Assembly (NCBI GenBank): GCA_040880805.1
Contig: JBBDHW010000042.1
Span: 1 to 52,906, forward strand
Source: Acidimicrobiia bacterium
Lineage (GTDB): Bacteria > Actinomycetota > Acidimicrobiia > IMCC26256 > DASPTH01
DNA length: 52,906 nucleotides
Reading direction: 5' to 3'
Part shown: in pieces, positions 43,367 through 51,964 of the stretch
How the letters are laid out: each line of letters starts with the position of its first letter
Numbering within the stretch: the first letter of the stretch is position 1
Program-made: the position numbers and the translations under genes
Notes under the pieces: generated by a model
The model's database searches: none
Seen by the model: the letters and a program-made list of their open reading frames with translations, nothing else
What the model was told of the DNA's origin: nothing

Positions 43367-43884
43367 AGATCGCTGCAGTCCTTGCCCTCGGGGAGCACGA
43401 CGTTCTCGCCCGAGCTCTGTTGCTGCTCACACTCGAGCTGCGCCCGCGTCTTACCCGTGTTCAGGCTGGTACACGCTCGTGACTCGATCGCGCCGTCTTC
43501 GGTGACCTTGAACGGCGCGTGCGGCCAGGTCGAGTCTTCGCGGGCGTGGACGTCGACGGAAAGGAAACCGTCGCTGCTCTTGATGTCCGTCGTAGCCCAG
43601 GTGCCAATCTCGCCTTTGTCGTGCGGGGCGTCGTCGTCGAGGTGCAATTCCGCGCTCACGAACGTGTAGTCGGCGCCCTTCAAGTGCACCATCTTCCCGT
43701 TGCGGAGCTTCGCCTTGGCGTCGGGCTCGATCTTCCCCTGGATGGCGCTGATCGCTTCGTCGGGCGCGCCGATACAGTGCTGCACGGACTGTTTGGGGTT
43801 CCCGCATGCGGCTGCGACCGCCGCAAGCGCGACCGTCAGAGCGGCAATGATCGCGACTCGACGCGTCCCCCCTCGTCGCCTCAC
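43363..43884 (-). CDS. Small lipoprotein of unknown function, first gene of the ABC operon
   Basis: This 173-residue protein starts at GTG 43884 with a GGAGG ribosome site. MRRRGGTRRVAIIAAL, a hydrophobic run and AAVAAAC form a type II signal peptide with lipobox Cys at about residue 27, so it should be anchored outside the membrane. The mature part holds four more Cys (QHCIG, RACTS, LECEQ, KDCSDL), consistent with two disulfides. I recognise no family. Its TGA overlaps the ATG of the fused Liv gene, so it is probably an accessory of that importer or of the exporter. It is too small to be a periplasmic binding protein of the Liv type. Confidence 0.75.
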   Translation of the reverse strand: MRRRGGTRRVAIIAALTVALAAVAAACGNPKQSVQHCIGAPDEAISAIQGKIEPDAKAKLRNGKMVHLKGADYTFVSAELHLDDDAPHDKGEIGTWATTDIKSSDGFLSVDVHAREDSTWPHAPFKVTEDGAIESRACTSLNTGKTRAQLECEQQQSSGENVVLPEGKDCSDL

Positions 43885-44087
43885 GAGCGTCCTCCAGAGA
43901 CCAAGGCGTTTCGACGCAGGGTGCGACCATGGTCAGTACGCAGCCATGCGCGGGCCGCCGACCGAATCGGCAGTCCGACCGCCAGTTTCTCGCGCGTCGG
44001 GGGGCATGTAAAGCCGAGCGCGTTTTCGCACTCGTGCATCGAATCTCCGATTCGACTAGAAAACTCATCGGACCGGAGGAGGCACCC
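43885..44087. other. 203-base divergent intergenic region with a 7-base-arm dyad
   Basis: This is the largest gap in the window, between the ABC operon (left) and the Rid gene (right). TCGAATC (44039-44045) and GATTCGA (44049-44055) around TCC form a perfect dyad about 30 bases before the Rid start, a possible operator. An in-frame extension of the Rid frame back to 43929 is open but has low-complexity coding character and no ribosome site. Confidence 0.45.
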
Positions 44088-44483
44088 GTGGGAGCAACGA
44101 AGGACGCCCGGTCGTTCGGGAACATGATGGAAGAGGCCTACGGCTTCAGCCAGGCGGTGAAGGTCGGCGACACCATCTATGTCTCCGGCCAGACCGCGAT
44201 GGGCGATGACTTCACCGCGATCGGCGGGAACGACATGGCAGCCCAGATGCGGGAGGCGTACGCCGCGATCGGCCGCGTTCTCGCCATGTTCGGCGCCGGG
44301 TTGAGCGACGTGGTGGAGGAAACGTTGTTCGTCACCGACATGACGGCAGCAGTGACATGCGCGAAGGAGGTGCGCGGCGAAGCGTACGGCGGAACGTTCG
44401 ACGTTGCGAGCACTGTGATCGGTGTGCAGGCGCTCGGTTCACCCGATCTCATGATCGAGATCAAGTGCGTCGCACGAACTTGA
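44088..44483 (+). CDS. Rid-family (RidA/YjgF-like) protein
   Basis: This 131-residue protein starts at GTG 44088 with GGAGG eight bases upstream. It shows the Rid pattern: GFSQAVKVGDTIYVSGQTAMGDD, MAAQMREAYAAIGRVLAMFGAGLSDVVEETLFVTDM and GSPDLMIEIKCVA. Members of the RidA branch hydrolyse reactive enamines and imines using an Arg near the C-terminus; here the corresponding segment reads PDLMIEIK without that Arg, so it may belong to a different Rid subfamily. It precedes the SnoaL-like and aminotransferase genes by seven bases, and an enamine-related role beside a PLP enzyme would be sensible. Confidence 0.85.
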   Translation: MGATKDARSFGNMMEEAYGFSQAVKVGDTIYVSGQTAMGDDFTAIGGNDMAAQMREAYAAIGRVLAMFGAGLSDVVEETLFVTDMTAAVTCAKEVRGEAYGGTFDVASTVIGVQALGSPDLMIEIKCVART

Positions 44484-44490
44484 ACACCTG

Positions 44491-45735
44491 ATGAGCGCGC
44501 ACGACGCCGTGCAGCTTCTCGCCGACCGCGACGAGATCCACGACATCGTGATGCGTTACGCGGCAGGCGTCGATCGCCGCGACATGAAACTCGTGGGCTC
44601 GTGCTTCGCGCCCGACCTCGAGGTCGTCGGATGGGGTGGAGGGTTCACCGACCGCGACTCGATGCTCACCTACATCTCCGGTGTCGCGATCTTCCACACG
44701 ACGATGCACATGTTCGGAAACCAGTACATCGAGGTCGACGGCGACACCGCGCACGTCGACACCTACGCGATGCTCACCCACCACAGCGACGATGCCAACG
44801 GTGTGACGCACGAGCTCAACGTCAGCCGCGGACGCTACGTCGAGGATCTCACCCGTCGCGACGGGCGGTGGGTCATTACGCGCCGCGGGGGCGATCCGGT
44901 CTGGGCGCCGACGGGTGTGACGAAGGCGACGACCGACGTTCCCGCGACGCAGTGGCTCCTCGATCGTGCCGAGATCCACGATCTGATGATGCAGTACGCG
45001 CTCGGCGTCGATCTGCGCGATTACGACCGCATCCGGAACTGCTTTGCGTCGTCGTTCCGAGCGTCGTACGGCTCGCGCGAGTTTACGGATGCCGACGAGC
45101 TGATCGAGTTCATCTCCGGTGTCGAGCACTTCCCGTCGACGACGCACTTCCTCGGCACGCAGCTCGTCGACGTCGATGGCGACGACGCGTGGATGCAGAC
45201 GTACTCGCTGATCACTCACCGTCCGAACGAGGATGATCCCTCGGCGGACTGGGTGGCGGCTGGCCAGTACGTCGACCGCCTGCTGCGCGAGCACGGGCGG
45301 TGGCGAATCGCGGAGCGCGGCTCGTCGGCCCGGAGCACTCGACCAGAACCGCCGGTCGCGCCTACTACCGACGACCCGCGCGTACAGCAGCTCCTCGACC
45401 GCGGCGCGATTCACGACGTGATCGTCTCTTCGGCGCTCGCAATGGACCGTGAGAACGGGCGGACGCGACACTTCCTCAACAACGAGCTGGTCGCGATCGA
45501 GGGCGACGAGGCCACGGCGGAGACCTACATGTATGTCACAGAGCAGCAGGACGACGGGCGCCCGTCGCCGTGGAGCAAGGGCGCCCGGCGTTGGCTCGAC
45601 CGCTTCCGGCGCGTCGACCGCCGCTGGGTGCTGGAGGAACGACAGGAACTGAGCAACCGCGTGGCGGAGGAGCTGTTGATCACCGCCGACGAGGCTGCGA
45701 CGCGCGCAGGGAGCAGGAGGAGTCGTGATGGTTGA
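44491..45735 (+). CDS. Triple SnoaL/NTF2-like domain protein, third copy shortened
   Basis: This 414-residue protein carries three successive SnoaL_4-type units. Unit 1 (about 8-135) has DRDEIHDIVMRYAAGVDRRD; unit 2 (about 152-270) has DRAEIHDLMMQYALGVDLRD; unit 3 (about 298-395) has DRGAIHDVIVSSALAMDREN. Units 1 and 2 keep the full sheet (MFGNQYIEVDGDTAHVDTYA and FLGTQLVDVDGDDAWMQTYS). Unit 3 jumps from ALAMDREN to RTRHFLNNELVAIEGDEATA, missing about 45 residues. Related proteins act as cyclases, isomerases or hydroxylation partners. It overlaps the aminotransferase start by eight bases. Confidence 0.78.
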   Translation: MSAHDAVQLLADRDEIHDIVMRYAAGVDRRDMKLVGSCFAPDLEVVGWGGGFTDRDSMLTYISGVAIFHTTMHMFGNQYIEVDGDTAHVDTYAMLTHHSDDANGVTHELNVSRGRYVEDLTRRDGRWVITRRGGDPVWAPTGVTKATTDVPATQWLLDRAEIHDLMMQYALGVDLRDYDRIRNCFASSFRASYGSREFTDADELIEFISGVEHFPSTTHFLGTQLVDVDGDDAWMQTYSLITHRPNEDDPSADWVAAGQYVDRLLREHGRWRIAERGSSARSTRPEPPVAPTTDDPRVQQLLDRGAIHDVIVSSALAMDRENGRTRHFLNNELVAIEGDEATAETYMYVTEQQDDGRPSPWSKGARRWLDRFRRVDRRWVLEERQELSNRVAEELLITADEAATRAGSRRSRDG

Positions 45736-46966
45736 CGTGAGCGAACGCATCGAAGGGCTCGTGTCGGAGAGCGTGAAGCGGGTTTCGAGACGAGGTGGTG
45801 ACTTCGAGTTTCCTGCCGACCTCAAGATCAGGTGGGCTTTCGAAGCGGGGTTGCCCGACCCGGCGACGTTCCCCCTCGACGACCTCGAACGGCTCACGGC
45901 CGACGTGCTCCACGACGATGCCGCGGACGCGCTGCAGTACGGCTCGCCCGGGAGCAACGGCATCGGCTGGGGCTACGAGATCCTGCGCGACCGAATTGCG
46001 GAGCGCACGCTCCGGATCGAAGGTCGCGAGGTCGACCGTCGTTCGGTGATGCTCACACTCGGCGGGGTGCAGGCGATCACGCTCGCGTGCCGCGCCTTCC
46101 TCGACGAGGGCGACCTCCTCGCGGTCGAAGCGCCCACGTGGGGAGCTGCGCTCGGTGCGGCGCGCCAGTCCGGCGCCGAGGCGTTGGCGATCCCCATGGA
46201 CGCCGAGGGCATGCAGGTCGACGTGCTCTCCCAGGAGCTCGCTCGACTCGAGGGTGAGGGCAAGCGCCTCAAGATGATCTACACCATCGCGACGTTCAAT
46301 ACGCCGACCGGGTGGAGCCTGTCGTTGCCGCGTCGGCGGAAGCTGCTCGAGCTCGCCAACCGATACGGGTTCATCGTGCTCGAGGACAACGTGTACGGCG
46401 AGCTGCGGTACGAAGGCGAGACGATCCCCACGCTCTTCGCGCTCGACGAGTCGGGACTCGTCGTCAAGATCGACAGCTTCAGCAAGATCCTCGCTCCCGC
46501 GCTGCGGTTGGGCTGGGTCACCGGCGATCCCGAGGTGATGCGCGCGATCGGCGCGGTGAAGGGCGATCTCGGCGTGAGCCAGTGGCTCGCCCGTGTCGTG
46601 GTTCGGTTCATGGACGAAGGCAAGCTCGACCCGCACGTTGCAATGGTGAACGAGCTCTACCGGGAGAAGCGCGACATCGCCGTGCGAGCACTGCGCGATG
46701 AGTGCGGGCCGTGGGTGAATTTCGACGTTCCCGAGGGCGGCTTCTTCATCTGGATCGAGCTGTCGTCCGACGTCGACGGTGAGCAGGTGATGCAGAAGGC
46801 GTTCGCGGAGGGTGTGATGTGCCGACCGGGTGAGCGGTTCTTCGGCGAGACCGACGCCGACGCGCACAAGCAGTGGTTCCGCCTCGCGTTCATCATGGTG
46901 CCGAAGGACGAGCTCGAGCGGGGGATCACTGCGCTCGGCAAGGCCATCGCCGACAGCGCGCGCTGA
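45728..46966 (+). CDS. PLP-dependent aminotransferase, class I/II
   Basis: This 412-residue protein starts at ATG 45728 with AGGAGGAG five bases upstream; GTG 45725 is a weaker alternative. It has LQYGSPGSNGIGWGYEILRD, VMLTLGGVQAITLACRAF, FNTPTGWSLSLPRRRKLLEL, VLEDNVYGELRY and KIDSFSKILAPALRLGW, with the PLP lysine at about residue 253, and a late FRLAFIMV substrate Arg. The pattern resembles MocR-like and 2-aminoadipate-type aminotransferases without the GntR domain. It transfers an amino group between an amino acid and a keto acid. It is coupled to the SnoaL-like gene and followed by an SDR gene. Confidence 0.9.
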   Translation: MVDVSERIEGLVSESVKRVSRRGGDFEFPADLKIRWAFEAGLPDPATFPLDDLERLTADVLHDDAADALQYGSPGSNGIGWGYEILRDRIAERTLRIEGREVDRRSVMLTLGGVQAITLACRAFLDEGDLLAVEAPTWGAALGAARQSGAEALAIPMDAEGMQVDVLSQELARLEGEGKRLKMIYTIATFNTPTGWSLSLPRRRKLLELANRYGFIVLEDNVYGELRYEGETIPTLFALDESGLVVKIDSFSKILAPALRLGWVTGDPEVMRAIGAVKGDLGVSQWLARVVVRFMDEGKLDPHVAMVNELYREKRDIAVRALRDECGPWVNFDVPEGGFFIWIELSSDVDGEQVMQKAFAEGVMCRPGERFFGETDADAHKQWFRLAFIMVPKDELERGITALGKAIADSAR

Positions 46967-46984
46967 GTCGGCGGACGCGCCGCC

Positions 46985-47764
46985 ATGCGAGGGCTCGACA
47001 GCAAGATCATCGTCGTCGCCGGTGGAGGGACCGCCGACGCGGGTCCGGGCAACGGCGCGGCCACCGCGATCCGTCTCGCCGACGAAGGTGCGTTCGTGGT
47101 GGTGGGCGACCTCAGCGGTGACGCGGCGAACGCCACCGTCGCGTCCATCCACGCGCGCGGCGGACGGGCGGTGCCGCTCGAGTTCGACATCGCCGAGGAC
47201 AAGTCGGTCCGCGCGCTCATGTCATGCGCGCTGGAGCACTACGGCGGCGTCGACGGTTTGCACGTCAACGCGGCCGACATCTCACCCGAGGTGCTCGGTG
47301 TCGACGGGGAGACCGACCTGCTGACCATCCCGCTCGACGTGTGGCAGCGCACCCTCGACGTGAACCTCACCGGCTTTCTGCTGATGGCACGCGCGGTGAT
47401 CCCGCACCTGCTCGAACGCGGTGGGGGAGGGATCACGAACACGGTGTCGGACGCGATCTACGCAGGAGAACGCGTGCGGGTGGCGTATGCAGCCACGAAG
47501 TCGGCGCTCACGGCGGTGACACGCCACATCGCGACACGCTGGGGCCGTGACGGCATCCGGTGTAACTCGATCTCACCAGGAATCATCGCCCGGAACGACG
47601 AGATCGCCGAGGCGATGCAAGCGACGCACCGCGGTGAGCCCCGGTCGCCGCGTGCCGGCCGCCCCGACGACATCGCCGCGATCGCCGCCTACCTGCTCTC
47701 CGACGACGGCGCCTGGGTGAACGGTCAGGTGTGGAGCGTGAACGGCGGCCGAATGCTCAATTGA
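46985..47764 (+). CDS. Short-chain dehydrogenase/reductase with an unusual cofactor loop
   Basis: This 259-residue protein keeps the SDR fold signals VNLTGFLLMARAVIPHLLE, YAATKSALTAVTRHIA (YxxxK) and SISPGII, and ends VWSVNGGRMLN. Its glycine motif is stretched: AGGGTADAGPGNGAATA instead of TGxxxGIG, and NNAG is replaced by VNAADIS. The active-Ser strand reads ITNTVSDAIY. Cofactor binding may therefore differ from classical members. It follows the aminotransferase gene by 18 bases. Its stop shares an eight-base palindrome with the stop of the opposing hydrolase gene. Confidence 0.85.
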   Translation: MRGLDSKIIVVAGGGTADAGPGNGAATAIRLADEGAFVVVGDLSGDAANATVASIHARGGRAVPLEFDIAEDKSVRALMSCALEHYGGVDGLHVNAADISPEVLGVDGETDLLTIPLDVWQRTLDVNLTGFLLMARAVIPHLLERGGGGITNTVSDAIYAGERVRVAYAATKSALTAVTRHIATRWGRDGIRCNSISPGIIARNDEIAEAMQATHRGEPRSPRAGRPDDIAAIAAYLLSDDGAWVNGQVWSVNGGRMLN

Positions 47765-49064
47765 GCTCGCGCGCCTCGCGCGCGTCGGGTTCGAGCAGGA
47801 AGCCCCCGGCGACCGCTTCGTCGGCCGCAGCGTCGAAGCATGCGAGGTAGTCGTCGCGTGTCGGGTAGAGCGCGGCAAACTTCTCGGGCGGGAACGGCTT
47901 CACAAAACCGCGCAGCGCGCATGACTGCGGTGTGCCGACCGGTCCGTACTGCGCGGTGGGCACGACGATGTGGGGGAGCCGGATGCCGCCGAGTGCGTTG
48001 CCGTGCTCGTCGCGATCGATCTCGCCGTCTGCGTTCATCGAGATGCGGGGAAGCTGCGGCGCTGCGCCGCCGCCGCGTGCCCAGCCGCGTAGGTGCGCGA
48101 GTGCGGCGTTCTCGACGTAATGGAACGGCATGTCGTTGACCGCGCAGTCGCATCCGGGCATCTCGTGGCCGAGATCGCGCGCGAACTGGGCCTTCAGCGT
48201 GCGCTCGACGTACTCGTCCTGGTGCGTAGAGCCCGCGACCTCCCAGAGCCGGAAGCGCTCCGAATCGGGTTGGCGCGCGAGCCAGGACCGGAGGGTGTCG
48301 AACTCCGACTCGAGCACGACGACCGGCGCGGAGGAGTCGGTGCGGAACGTCAGCGGATCGGGCATTACGACGTCAGCGGCGAGCGGAGGGGACGAGGTAC
48401 CGACGCGGCCGTGCACGAGGAAGCCGTCGATCGCGCCAACGAGTGGGTGTACTGCGTTGACATAGGTGACGAGTCGGTTCGCAGACTGTGACGCTCCGGC
48501 CGCGACCACGACGTCGACCGGAGCCTGCGCGGTGAGCGCGCCGTCGCGAGCCATGCGCGCTGCCGCCGTGAAGATCCCGTACGAGAGGTCGTCGTTCGGG
48601 ATGTGGAGCTCGCGGTAGCGGCCGGGATCCCAGAGCTCCAACGGTTGCGAGAAGCCCGCCATCAGCGGCGGACCGTTCACGCCGGCGCGCTGTGCCGACA
48701 CGCCCACCCAGGTGTTCCCGTCGCGCATGATCTCCACGTGGCTCTGCGCCCACACGGGATCGAGGTCGATCCCACCGCTCACGTTGAACCACTCGAGCAC
48801 GACCGTGCCGTCGGAGCGCGCGGGATCGGTCGGTCGCCGTACGAGCAGGCGCGTGCAGAACTCCTCGCTTCCTGTGGCAACCACCGACCAGTGGCCGTCT
48901 CCGCCGAGCGAACTGTCCCGCGCGGGTCCGTAGGTCGACGCATCACCCCGGAGGAACCACTCCTCCTCGACGTAGCCGTGTTCGGCAAGATCGAAGGTTG
49001 CCGACGCGAATGGCCGGCCCTTTGCGCCGTCGGAAACCTCATTCGACGAGCTGAGTTGCGTCAT
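47757..49064 (-). CDS. Alpha/beta-hydrolase-domain protein
   Basis: This 435-residue protein starts at ATG 49064, five bases after the acyl-CoA dehydrogenase stop. It matches a large actinobacterial family annotated as alpha/beta hydrolase domain: VVLEWFNVSGGIDLDPVW, GNTWVGVSAQRAGVNGPP, then VVVAAGASQSANRLVTYVN, where GASQS carries the candidate nucleophile, and a late STHQDEY with a candidate His. The C-terminus GFLLEPDAREARELN is charged. No signal peptide is seen. The predicted role is hydrolysis of an ester or related substrate, co-transcribed with an acyl-CoA dehydrogenase. Confidence 0.75.
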   Translation of the reverse strand: MTQLSSSNEVSDGAKGRPFASATFDLAEHGYVEEEWFLRGDASTYGPARDSSLGGDGHWSVVATGSEEFCTRLLVRRPTDPARSDGTVVLEWFNVSGGIDLDPVWAQSHVEIMRDGNTWVGVSAQRAGVNGPPLMAGFSQPLELWDPGRYRELHIPNDDLSYGIFTAAARMARDGALTAQAPVDVVVAAGASQSANRLVTYVNAVHPLVGAIDGFLVHGRVGTSSPPLAADVVMPDPLTFRTDSSAPVVVLESEFDTLRSWLARQPDSERFRLWEVAGSTHQDEYVERTLKAQFARDLGHEMPGCDCAVNDMPFHYVENAALAHLRGWARGGGAAPQLPRISMNADGEIDRDEHGNALGGIRLPHIVVPTAQYGPVGTPQSCALRGFVKPFPPEKFAALYPTRDDYLACFDAAADEAVAGGFLLEPDAREARELN

Positions 49065-49069
49065 CGCGA

Positions 49070-50242
49070 TCAGTAGCTCCTCGGGAGGCCCATGATGGTC
49101 TGCGCGATGTAGTTGAGCGTCATCTCCTGAGTGACCGGTGCGATGCGTTGCAGGCGCGCCTCGCGCCAGTAGCGCTCCACGTGGTACTCGTTCGCGTAGC
49201 CCATGCCACCGAGCGTCTGCATCGCGCGGTCGGCCGCGAAGAACGACGCCTCCGCCGCGAGGTACTTCGCGCTGTTCGCCGCCTCGCCGCATTCGAGCCC
49301 GGCGTCGTAGCGACGGCCTGCGTGCAGCGCCATCATCCACGCAGCTTTCAGCTGGATGCGCGCCTGCGCGAGTGGATGGCTGATCGCCTGGTTCGCGCCG
49401 ATCGGGCGGTCGAACACGATGCGTTGCTTCGCGTACGTCGTCGCGCGGTCGAGCGCGACCTCGCCGATGCCGCATGCTTCGGACGCGAGGAGCACGCGCT
49501 CGGGGTTGAGGCCGTGGAGGATGTGCCGGAACCCTTCGTTCTCGGTGCCGACGAGCCGCCAGTCCTCCACCGGCAGCCCGTCGTAGGCGACCTCGCACGA
49601 CGCGACCGCGTTGCGGCCGACCTTGGGGATCGCGCGGATGTCGACGTAGTCGGGATCGAGGTCGGCGAGGAACAGGCTGAGACCGCGCAGCCCGCTGTCC
49701 GTGCCGCCGGTCCGCGCGAGCAACAGCACGACTTCGGATTCGAGTGCTTTCGACGTCCAGATCTTGCGTCCGTGGATGCGCCATCCACCCTTGCCGTCGG
49801 GCTCGGCGCGCGTCGCGATCCGGCCAGTGTCGGTTCCCGCGTCGGGCTCGGTCACGCCGAACGCGACGTGGAGCTCACCGGCGGCCGCACGCGGGAGGAA
49901 CGTCGCCTTCAGCTTGTCGTTGCCGAACTTGACAACGGGATTGAGGCCGAAGATCGTGAGGTGGAGCGCCGAGCAGCCGTTCATGGCCGCGCCGCTCGCG
50001 GCCACCTCGTGCAGGATCACCGCCGCGTCGGTGATGCCGCGCCCGCCGCCGCCGTACTCCTCGGGGAGCGCGATGCCGACCCAGCCCCCCTCGGCCATCC
50101 GCGCGTAGAAGTCCCACGGAAACTCGTGCTCGTGGTCGCAGCGGGCCCAGTAGTCGTCGTCGAAACCCGAGCAGAGGTCGCGGATCGCCTCTGCCATCAG
50201 CCGCTGGTCCTCATCGAGCAGCTCGTCGTCCCAATCGCTCAT
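49070..50242 (-). CDS. Acyl-CoA dehydrogenase
   Basis: This 390-residue protein starts at ATG 50242. Landmarks: WVGIALPEEYGGGGRG, LHVAFGVTEPDAGTDTG (FAD/substrate loop), WRIHGRKIWTSKALES, ERVLLASEACGIGEVAL and FDRPIGANQAISHPLA, then MGYANEYHVERYWREARL. The C-terminal catalytic region reads RIAPVTQEMTLNYIAQ instead of IYEGTSEI, so the medium-chain type Glu is absent. It desaturates an acyl-CoA with FAD. It is first in the operon with the alpha/beta hydrolase gene and divergent from the solute-binding protein gene. Confidence 0.92.
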   Translation of the reverse strand: MSDWDDELLDEDQRLMAEAIRDLCSGFDDDYWARCDHEHEFPWDFYARMAEGGWVGIALPEEYGGGGRGITDAAVILHEVAASGAAMNGCSALHLTIFGLNPVVKFGNDKLKATFLPRAAAGELHVAFGVTEPDAGTDTGRIATRAEPDGKGGWRIHGRKIWTSKALESEVVLLLARTGGTDSGLRGLSLFLADLDPDYVDIRAIPKVGRNAVASCEVAYDGLPVEDWRLVGTENEGFRHILHGLNPERVLLASEACGIGEVALDRATTYAKQRIVFDRPIGANQAISHPLAQARIQLKAAWMMALHAGRRYDAGLECGEAANSAKYLAAEASFFAADRAMQTLGGMGYANEYHVERYWREARLQRIAPVTQEMTLNYIAQTIMGLPRSY

Positions 50243-50311
50243 GAGCCAGGAGCGTACGAGATCGCTCTGCGCGAGACTCGTCTGGAGAGCGAGTGACGTT
50301 GGGGGGATTCG
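50243..50311. promoter_or_regulatory. Divergent promoter region with nested dyads
   Basis: TCGCTCT (50262-50268) and AGAGCGA (50286-50292) form 7-base arms around an inner CGAG-A-CTCG (50272-50280). Starts on both sides are within 25 bases, so a regulator bound here could control both the acyl-CoA dehydrogenase operon and the solute-binding protein gene. A 10-base palindrome, GCTCATGAGC (50237-50246), also covers the start codon on the minus strand. Confidence 0.35.
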
Positions 50312-51946
50312 ATGGCAGTACGTCGGTGGTTGCTGGGGGTGTCTGTCGCGGCGCTTGCGACGTCGGTGGTGTTCACAGCCGGCGGGAGCGCGGTTGCAGC
50401 GAAGGCTGCCGGAGGATCCGGGGTCGGCACGAAGGAGGCGCTGGCGCAACCGGACTGTGACCCGAATACCGGGCGTCTCCAGTTCCAGTTCTACGGCGCA
50501 GCACCCTGTGTTCGTGCGTGGAAGGACGGCGCGGACAATGGTGGTGCTACCGCGCAGGGCGTGAGCGCCGACTCCATCAAGGTCGTCGTGCTGGTCCCAC
50601 CGGAGGACAAAGACAAGTCGTCCGTCAATGGCGGTATCAAGAATCAGGCGACGGGCGCGAACGGGCTGTCGAAGGACGCAGTGCTCGACGAGAACGCGGT
50701 GCTCGCGCACTCGTACCACACGTGGGGCCGCACGGTGGAGTACGAGTTCGTCGAGGCGACCGGCACCGACGAGACCGCGCAACGCGCCGACGCGGTGGCC
50801 GTGGTCGCGAAGCAGCCGTTCGCGGTGATGGACACCGCGGTGTTCGCGAGCGGCGGCGGCGGTTTGGTCTTCCAGCAAGCGGTCGCCCGGGCGGGAGTAC
50901 CGGGAAACCCGCCGCCGGTCACGCCGACCGAGATGCTGAAGCCGTACGAGGTGAACATGGCCGAGTGGGTCGGCAAGGAGCTCATCGGCGGCAAGGCGCA
51001 GTTCGGCGGGGACGCGGTCAAGACCAAGAAGCGTGTGTTCGGGGTGATCTACCCCTCCGGCTCGACCGGCATGGACATCAGTGTCTTCACCAAGGAGTTC
51101 GCCAAGTACGGCGGGAAGATCGCGCCCAACGCGATGGTGTCGTACACCACGCCCACCGACGTCACCGCGCAAGCGTCGGCGTTCCAGGAGCAAGGCAGGA
51201 CCCTGATCGCAAAGCTGAAGCAGGCGGGTGTCACCAGCATCGTGGACCTTGCCTCGGCGGGGATCACCGCCAGCGCGACCGGCACCTTCACGAAGGAAGC
51301 CACCTCCCAAGACTGGTTCCCCGAGTGGCTCGTGTCGGGCGTTCCCTACGAAGACCTCGACTTCTTCGCGCGGACGTTCGACCAGACGCAGTGGGCGCAC
51401 GCGTTCGGTGAGGTGTGGTTCACGCCCTTCGTGGCGGGCGGGGCCAGCGACGCACTGACCAGCGAGTTCCAGTGGTACTGGGGCAAGACGCAGGGGACGC
51501 ACTCGCCGGGCGTGTTCTCGCTCGTGTACCGGCTCTACAACGGAGTCCAGCTGGCGGGGCCCAACCTCACGGCGAAGACCTTCCGCGCTGCGCTCGTCGA
51601 CTTCCCGGCGAGCGGTGGGGCATTCCAGAACATGATCACGAACCTCGAAACCGGCATTCCTCCGGCGCCAATCCCGGTACGCGGCACCGCGCTCGGTTGG
51701 TGGAACCCGAAGGCGATGGGCGGGTCGAACCAGATCGGGCTCTTGGGGACCGGTAAGTACGAGTACCTCAACGGGGGCAAGCGGTATCTGACCGGCCAGT
51801 ACCCGAAGAAGCTGCAGCCGTTCTTCCAGGAGGAGGGGTCGATCCTGCAGTTCGACGCCATCCCCGAGCAGGACCGCGTCGGTCCGTACACCTGCGACGG
51901 CTGCCCGACCACGGGTGGCAATCAGACGCCGGCCGCGGCGAGTTAG
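50312..51946 (+). CDS. Branched-chain amino acid-type ABC solute-binding protein
   Basis: This 544-residue protein starts at ATG 50312 with a signal peptide (MAVRRWLLGVSVAAL, core, GSAVAAKA). The mature part fits a large Leu/Ile/Val-type periplasmic binding protein: VSADSIKVVVLVPPEDKD, YHTWGRTVEYEFVEATG, then VFGVIYPSGSTGMDISVFTKEF and LIAKLKQAGVTSIVDL. It has paired Cys near both ends (PDCDPN, APCVRA; YTCDGCP), probably disulfides. It is longer than classical members (about 350-400 residues). It is the only binding protein in the window and the natural partner of the LivHMFG fusion, although about 7 kb away. Confidence 0.83.
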   Translation: MAVRRWLLGVSVAALATSVVFTAGGSAVAAKAAGGSGVGTKEALAQPDCDPNTGRLQFQFYGAAPCVRAWKDGADNGGATAQGVSADSIKVVVLVPPEDKDKSSVNGGIKNQATGANGLSKDAVLDENAVLAHSYHTWGRTVEYEFVEATGTDETAQRADAVAVVAKQPFAVMDTAVFASGGGGLVFQQAVARAGVPGNPPPVTPTEMLKPYEVNMAEWVGKELIGGKAQFGGDAVKTKKRVFGVIYPSGSTGMDISVFTKEFAKYGGKIAPNAMVSYTTPTDVTAQASAFQEQGRTLIAKLKQAGVTSIVDLASAGITASATGTFTKEATSQDWFPEWLVSGVPYEDLDFFARTFDQTQWAHAFGEVWFTPFVAGGASDALTSEFQWYWGKTQGTHSPGVFSLVYRLYNGVQLAGPNLTAKTFRAALVDFPASGGAFQNMITNLETGIPPAPIPVRGTALGWWNPKAMGGSNQIGLLGTGKYEYLNGGKRYLTGQYPKKLQPFFQEEGSILQFDAIPEQDRVGPYTCDGCPTTGGNQTPAAAS

Positions 51947-51964
51947 GGCCCGAAGGAGCGTGGC

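Noticed and set aside
43929-44087. N-terminal extension of the Rid protein by 53 codons
   Set aside because: The extension has no family similarity, includes the dyad, and lacks a ribosome site, while GTG 44088 has GGAGG at good spacing.
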